Shown here: in pieces, positions 13,848 through 16,933 of the stretch
Position numbering within the stretch: position 1 is the stretch's first letter
Layout of the letters: the number at the start of each line of letters is the position of its first letter
Source of the DNA: an archaeon
GTDB lineage: Archaea > Thermoproteota > Bathyarchaeia > TCS64
DNA: 16,933 nucleotides
Reading direction: 5' to 3'
NCBI GenBank assembly: GCA_020444005.1
Contig: JAHLLU010000015.1
Coordinates: 1 to 16,933, forward strand
The notes under the pieces: generated by a model
What the model was told of the DNA's origin: nothing
Database searches by the model: none
What the model saw: the letters and a program-made list of their open reading frames with translations, nothing else
Made by a program: the position numbers and the translations under genes

Positions 13848-13996
13848 TTAGGGGGGGGAGGGGTACCAACGAAAAAACCCGGAAGCGGCTGGTTTCAATA
13901 AAAGAATCCCCAGAACAGCCCAGATCGCCTTCTGATAAACGTAAAAAAGCGTATGAGTAACGGGGTTTTAACGACAAAAAGTGTATCAAATGAAGA

Positions 13997-14881
13997 TTAG
14001 AGGAGAATGCTTTCCCAGCGATATGTGCTGCATCCGCAGCTATCATCATCAGGATTCATCGCCTTTAACGCATGAAGAATAGCCTCAGCGGTAGGGCGAC
14101 TCCAGCGTTTCTGGAAATCCCTGAACGCTGTGTTACCCTCCCAACGGGGATCAATCAAACCCTCACCATAATTGCTTACGAGTTCAATCGCCGCGTAACA
14201 TGCACCGATCTCACGGGCGAAAAACACCTCGGGCACAAAGTTCATAGTCACAATGTCGATGCCTAGGTTCTGATACCTGAGTTTAATCTCCGCTGGACTC
14301 TCAAGCCTCGGACCTTCTGCTACACCCACTATTCCACGTTTGAATACCCTTGGGAATCCTGCTTCCTCACAAGCCTCTACAAGGCTATCTGAGAGAGTTG
14401 GACAGGTAGGCTGATGGAGCCTGTAGCTGTATCTTGGTACATCCTCGCCCTTGTCTTGTAGGCTAACCATAAGCATCTGTGGACGTTTGGTAGTGAAATC
14501 CACAAAGTCATCGGGAATAACCGCATCAGCGGGATCAAGAAGCCTATTAGAGGAGCCACAGAGGGCTGTCCCAATAATCTTCTTGACACCAGCCTTCCAA
14601 AGCACATAGAATACTCGTTCTCCGCTACTATCAGGCTCAGTGTTTCTGATATGACGGTTTATTCCGTGGAAATCCACATAGAGGAACTCTTTACCGTCAA
14701 CCTTGGCATGTGTGAAGGGCGCTGTGGGTCCAAAAGGAGTCTCAAAGACCATATTATCCTCGATTACCTCTACACCTTCATACGCGCGGGGGAAGTTAGC
14801 GCCAATAGTGGTGCTACCGCCTAAAACTGCGATTTTTACTTCTGGAATATTACTCATACCCGGTATAACCATGGTTTCCAT
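13997..14881 (-). CDS. Nucleoside phosphorylase of the MTAP/MTIP (PNP) family, probably 6-oxopurine type
   Basis: This 294-residue protein is of the trimeric PNP/MTAP family. Blocks visible are KIAVLGGST (phosphate loop), TPFGPTAPFTHAKVDGK, FHGINRHIRN, GTALCGSSNRLLDPADAVIPDDFVDFT, VGVAEGPRLES and TMNFVPEVFFAREIG. Where methylthioadenosine phosphorylases have TDYD for the 6-amino group, this protein has SNYGEG (N237, G239). An Asn here is the pattern of enzymes acting on 6-oxopurines such as methylthioinosine, inosine or guanosine, so MTIP-like activity is inferred. The tail has CGC (282-284), like the CxC disulfide of hyperthermophile MTAP/PNP enzymes. In-frame ATGs at 14872 and 14857 are alternatives; MSNIPEVKIAVLGG from 14857 fits the usual family start. 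It probably works in purine and methylthioadenosine salvage. Confidence 0.85.
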   Translation of the reverse strand: METMVIPGMSNIPEVKIAVLGGSTTIGANFPRAYEGVEVIEDNMVFETPFGPTAPFTHAKVDGKEFLYVDFHGINRHIRNTEPDSSGERVFYVLWKAGVKKIIGTALCGSSNRLLDPADAVIPDDFVDFTTKRPQMLMVSLQDKGEDVPRYSYRLHQPTCPTLSDSLVEACEEAGFPRVFKRGIVGVAEGPRLESPAEIKLRYQNLGIDIVTMNFVPEVFFAREIGACYAAIELVSNYGEGLIDPRWEGNTAFRDFQKRWSRPTAEAILHALKAMNPDDDSCGCSTYRWESILL

Positions 14882-15004
14882 TAAAAGAGCTTCTAAAAAC
14901 CCTTGTTTTTTACCAGAAAAACCTAATATGGATCAAAAATACTCAATTATATACCAGACGGTACCTGTAATTATATAGGCTCTATAGTAAATATGGGCGA
15001 TAGG

Positions 15005-15012
15005 TTTAAATA
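15005..15012 (+). promoter_or_regulatory. TATA box of the TFB gene
   Basis: TTTAAATA is a strong archaeal TATA consensus. It predicts transcription from about 15035 and an unusually long leader of nearly 70 bases compared with the other genes here. Confidence 0.6.
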
Positions 15013-15036
15013 CTTGATTGTTGGTGTATCGACACT

Positions 15037-15048
15037 CTTCACGTGAAG
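15037..15048. promoter_or_regulatory. 12-bp perfect palindrome in the TFB leader
   Basis: CTTCACGTGAAG is a perfect palindrome placed right after the predicted TFB transcription start. It could bind a dimeric repressor. As RNA it has no loop, so a hairpin role is unlikely. Confidence 0.35.
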
Positions 15049-15090
15049 CCGTATTCCAAAAAGAATAGCAGGATTCCCGTGACTCACAAA

Positions 15091-15095
15091 GGTGA
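15091..15095 (+). promoter_or_regulatory. Ribosome binding site of TFB
   Basis: GGTGA lies seven bases before the TTG at 15103. It is the main support for this non-ATG start, because no ATG or GTG is available in frame before the zinc ribbon. Confidence 0.55.
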
Positions 15096-15102
15096 ATAAA
15101 AT

Positions 15103-16026
15103 TTGCAGAGATCAAAAAATGAGAATAGCCCAGATGTCTGTCCTGAATGTGGAAGCAGGCATATTGTAATTGATAGCAGGTCTGGGGAACGAATTTGTGG
15201 AGCATGCGGTCTCGTAATGGCCGATAGTATGATTAATGAAGGACCAGAATGGCGAGCCTTCAGTCAAGATGAACGTGAGTCACGCAGCCGCGTCGGAATG
15301 CCACTAAGCTTCAGTGTACACGACAAAGGCTTGAGCACAATGATTGGACAGGTCGGAAAAGACGCCTTCGGCAGATCAATCCCAACCAAGACCATGTTCC
15401 AGATGCTCAGACTCAAGAAATGGCACATCAGATCAAGCTACCAGAGCAGCATAGACAGAAACCTAAGCCACGCAATGACAGAACTAAGCAGGCTTAGCGA
15501 CAAACTACACATCCCGAAACCAGTTAAGGAACGCGCAGCCGTCATCTACAGGAAAGCCCTAGAGAAAGGTTTGGTCCGTGGAAGAAGCATCAGCGCTATC
15601 GCAGCAGCAAGCCTCTACGCAGCATGTAGGGTAACAGGAACACCAAGAACCCTACGTGAACTCAGCGACCATAGCACCATCGACAAGAAAGACCTAGCAA
15701 GATGCTACAGGTTACTCCTCAGGGAGCTAAACATGAGCATGCCTATACCTAAGGCTCAGTATCGTGTACCAAAGATCGCGGCAAAAGTTGACATCAGCGA
15801 AAACACACAGCAGGCAGCAGTAAACATACTACGTAGAGCAGAAGACCTGAAAACCACTGCAGGCAAGGACCCAATGGGCTTAGCCGCAGCAGCGTTATAC
15901 ATTGCATGCGTCATGAATGACGAGAAGCGGACCCAGAAGATGATCGCGGACGCAGCGGGCGTTACCGAAGTCACCATCAGGAACCGCTACAAGGGGCTCA
16001 AGGAAGCCCTTCACTTGGAAATCTAG
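15103..16026 (+). CDS. tfb: Transcription initiation factor B (TFB)
   Basis: This 307-residue protein is the length of typical archaeal TFB. The N-terminal zinc ribbon has C13, C16, C32 and C35 (CPEC...CGAC). The B-reader/linker region contains GPEWRAF and the following RSRVG. Two cyclin repeats follow at about 115-205 (SISAIAAASLYAACR) and 215-303 (PMGLAAAALYIACV), with the C-terminal VTEVTIRNRYKGL helix-turn-helix that contacts the BRE. TFB binds TBP-TATA complexes and recruits RNA polymerase, so this gene firmly marks the window as archaeal. The start is TTG, supported by GGTGA seven bases upstream. It has its own TATA box and a long leader with a palindrome, suggesting control that most neighbours lack. 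Whether it is the only TFB in the genome cannot be told. Confidence 0.96.
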   Translation: MQRSKNENSPDVCPECGSRHIVIDSRSGERICGACGLVMADSMINEGPEWRAFSQDERESRSRVGMPLSFSVHDKGLSTMIGQVGKDAFGRSIPTKTMFQMLRLKKWHIRSSYQSSIDRNLSHAMTELSRLSDKLHIPKPVKERAAVIYRKALEKGLVRGRSISAIAAASLYAACRVTGTPRTLRELSDHSTIDKKDLARCYRLLLRELNMSMPIPKAQYRVPKIAAKVDISENTQQAAVNILRRAEDLKTTAGKDPMGLAAAALYIACVMNDEKRTQKMIADAAGVTEVTIRNRYKGLKEALHLEI

Positions 16027-16038
16027 GTTTCCACTACA

Positions 16039-16048
16039 CTTTTTATCC
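16039..16048 (+). promoter_or_regulatory. TATA-like box of the SIS gene, possibly also TFB terminator
   Basis: CTTTTTATCC is centred about 31 bases before the GTG at 16075. The T5 run, 13 bases after the TFB stop, could also end the TFB transcript. Confidence 0.35.
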
Positions 16049-16074
16049 TCATTAGTACTTTTTCTAGTTATCCA

Positions 16075-16933
16075 GTGATAAAATTGTCAGAACCAGTGGA
16101 TTATTTAACAGAGGAAAATTATAGACCAGCTTGGCTTGTAGATGGATTAACAGAAGCCACACTAGAAGCGGTCCAGTCTAAGAAACCAGAACTAATTGAA
16201 TTGGGCAAGAAACTCGCAAAAGCAGAGCGCTACTATATGATTGGTAGTGGTGGAAGCTACAGCGTACAGATGCCCCTGGTGTATATTGCTGAAAAATACA
16301 CAAAGGTACCAGTCTACGCCTTCAGCGGCTGGGAGTTCCTAGAACGCAGACCAGAGGCAATAGACGATAAAGCAGTGGTCATTCTAATCAGTCAGAGCGG
16401 TAAAACTAAGGAGATAGTTGAAGCTCTTGAATGGTGCAACGAAAAAGGAGCAACTACCTTCGGCTTGACCCAGAAAACCGACTCAGTCATAAATGAGAAG
16501 GCGGATATTGGCTACGGCTGGGAGGCAAGGGGAGTCACTTTCGGTAAACTCGTGAGCATGTACTATCTATATGGCTCGATCTTCAAGGAGAAAGGCTACG
16601 AGATCGGGGCGAAAATGATCAAGATCGCTGACGGCTTACCTGAAAAAATACCCAAGATGATACCAGAGGCAAAGAAGGCAGCAAAGAGTCTAGGCTTAGA
16701 GCTAAAGGACTATGACAAGATTTTCGTCCTCGGAGGAGGAATCAACTGGGGTCTAACATACCAGTTTGCACTCTGCACACTAATGGAGATGTGCTGGGTA
16801 CACGGAATCGCAGTAAACTACAGCGAGTTCAGACACGGAGCACTAGAACTATTCACACAAGGCACAGCAGCAATATTCCTAAGAGGAAAAAACGAGCAGC
16901 GCAAGATAGAGGACAGCATACTAGAGTTCAGCA
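16075..16933 (+). CDS. SIS-domain sugar-phosphate isomerase/deglycase-like protein, cut by right edge
   Basis: The frame is open for 286 codons from a GTG at 16075 to the window end. Two SIS domains are visible. The first, at about residues 35-170, has MIGSGGSYSVQ, FSGWEF and LISQSGKTKEI (the SxS/T sugar-phosphate loop). The second begins at about 210, with FVLGGGINWGLTYQ and later YSEFRHGALEL, the segment where GlmS-like isomerases carry catalytic Glu and His. The protein resembles the isomerase half of glucosamine-6-phosphate synthase and the FrlB-type fructoselysine-6-phosphate deglycases. It lacks the glutaminase domain, so a stand-alone isomerase or deglycase is likely. The substrate is unknown. 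The GTG start is chosen from the TATA-like box; a TTG three codons on is an alternative. Confidence 0.82.
   Translation, partial: MIKLSEPVDYLTEENYRPAWLVDGLTEATLEAVQSKKPELIELGKKLAKAERYYMIGSGGSYSVQMPLVYIAEKYTKVPVYAFSGWEFLERRPEAIDDKAVVILISQSGKTKEIVEALEWCNEKGATTFGLTQKTDSVINEKADIGYGWEARGVTFGKLVSMYYLYGSIFKEKGYEIGAKMIKIADGLPEKIPKMIPEAKKAAKSLGLELKDYDKIFVLGGGINWGLTYQFALCTLMEMCWVHGIAVNYSEFRHGALELFTQGTAAIFLRGKNEQRKIEDSILEFS

Noticed and set aside
13843..14049. Minus-strand 68-codon frame between the nucleoside phosphorylase and the MoaD-like gene
   Set aside because: It overlaps the phosphorylase C-terminus in another frame and has no motif. The rest of the 185-base gap (13812-13996) shows only short T/A runs and the G-run, with no gene.
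14933..15205. Minus-strand 90-codon frame overlapping the TFB start
   Set aside because: It covers the TFB promoter, leader and zinc ribbon; the peptide shows no recognisable family.
1..16933. tRNA, rRNA, CRISPR arrays, insertion sequences
   Set aside because: No cloverleaf-like sequence, repeat-spacer array, transposase or terminal repeats were seen on either strand by eye. A covariance-model scan would be needed to exclude small RNAs.

Overview
The window reads as a chromosomal segment of an archaeon. The evidence is a full-length transcription factor B with a zinc ribbon, TATA-like boxes about 25-30 bases before many start codons with almost no leader, mixed ATG/GTG/TTG starts, T-rich terminators without strong stems, a tungsten-type aldehyde:ferredoxin oxidoreductase, and an archaeal-style HTH-CBS regulator. 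The lineage cannot be fixed by eye. An Asgard or TACK archaeon of intermediate GC is a guess only. No rRNA, tRNA, CRISPR array or insertion sequence is visible.

Layout. 1-1084 (minus): a small cupin followed by a translationally coupled methylenetetrahydrofolate reductase-like gene that runs off the left edge. 1222-3005 (plus): an XRE-HTH/CBS regulator, then two tandem cyclophilins, one membrane-anchored and one cytosolic. 3011-5351 (minus): two tandem paralogous metal-dependent amidohydrolases. 5422-8427 (minus): a tight four-gene operon of membrane proteins with a DUF6754-type protein as its first gene. This is the least understood and most interesting part of the window. 8579-9313 (plus): a winged-helix plus Mrr-like PD-(D/E)XK nuclease. 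9390-10253 (plus): a cation diffusion facilitator whose promoter carries a perfect 10+10 bp inverted repeat like a metal-regulator operator. 10250-11533 (minus): a methionine-rich, two-repeat, secreted and C-terminally anchored protein. 11619-13811 (minus): an AOR-family oxidoreductase and a MoaD/ThiS-like sulfur carrier. 13997-14881 (minus): a nucleoside phosphorylase of the MTAP/MTIP family with residues suggesting 6-oxopurine specificity. 15103-16026 (plus): TFB. 16075-end (plus): a SIS-domain sugar-phosphate isomerase/deglycase-like gene cut by the right edge.

How the genes fit together. Most are single housekeeping or metabolic units with their own promoters. The clear multi-gene units are cupin-metF, the two amidohydrolases, moaD-AOR (functionally linked through the molybdopterin/tungstopterin cofactor, though AOR seems to have its own promoter) and the DUF6754 operon. 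In that operon, positive-inside reasoning puts one soluble alpha/beta-like domain in the cytoplasm (gene 1) and another outside the membrane (gene 3), accompanied by two polytopic proteins. This looks like an envelope-spanning complex of unknown function. Two neighbouring tandem duplications (cyclophilins, amidohydrolases) meet head-on at 3005/3011.
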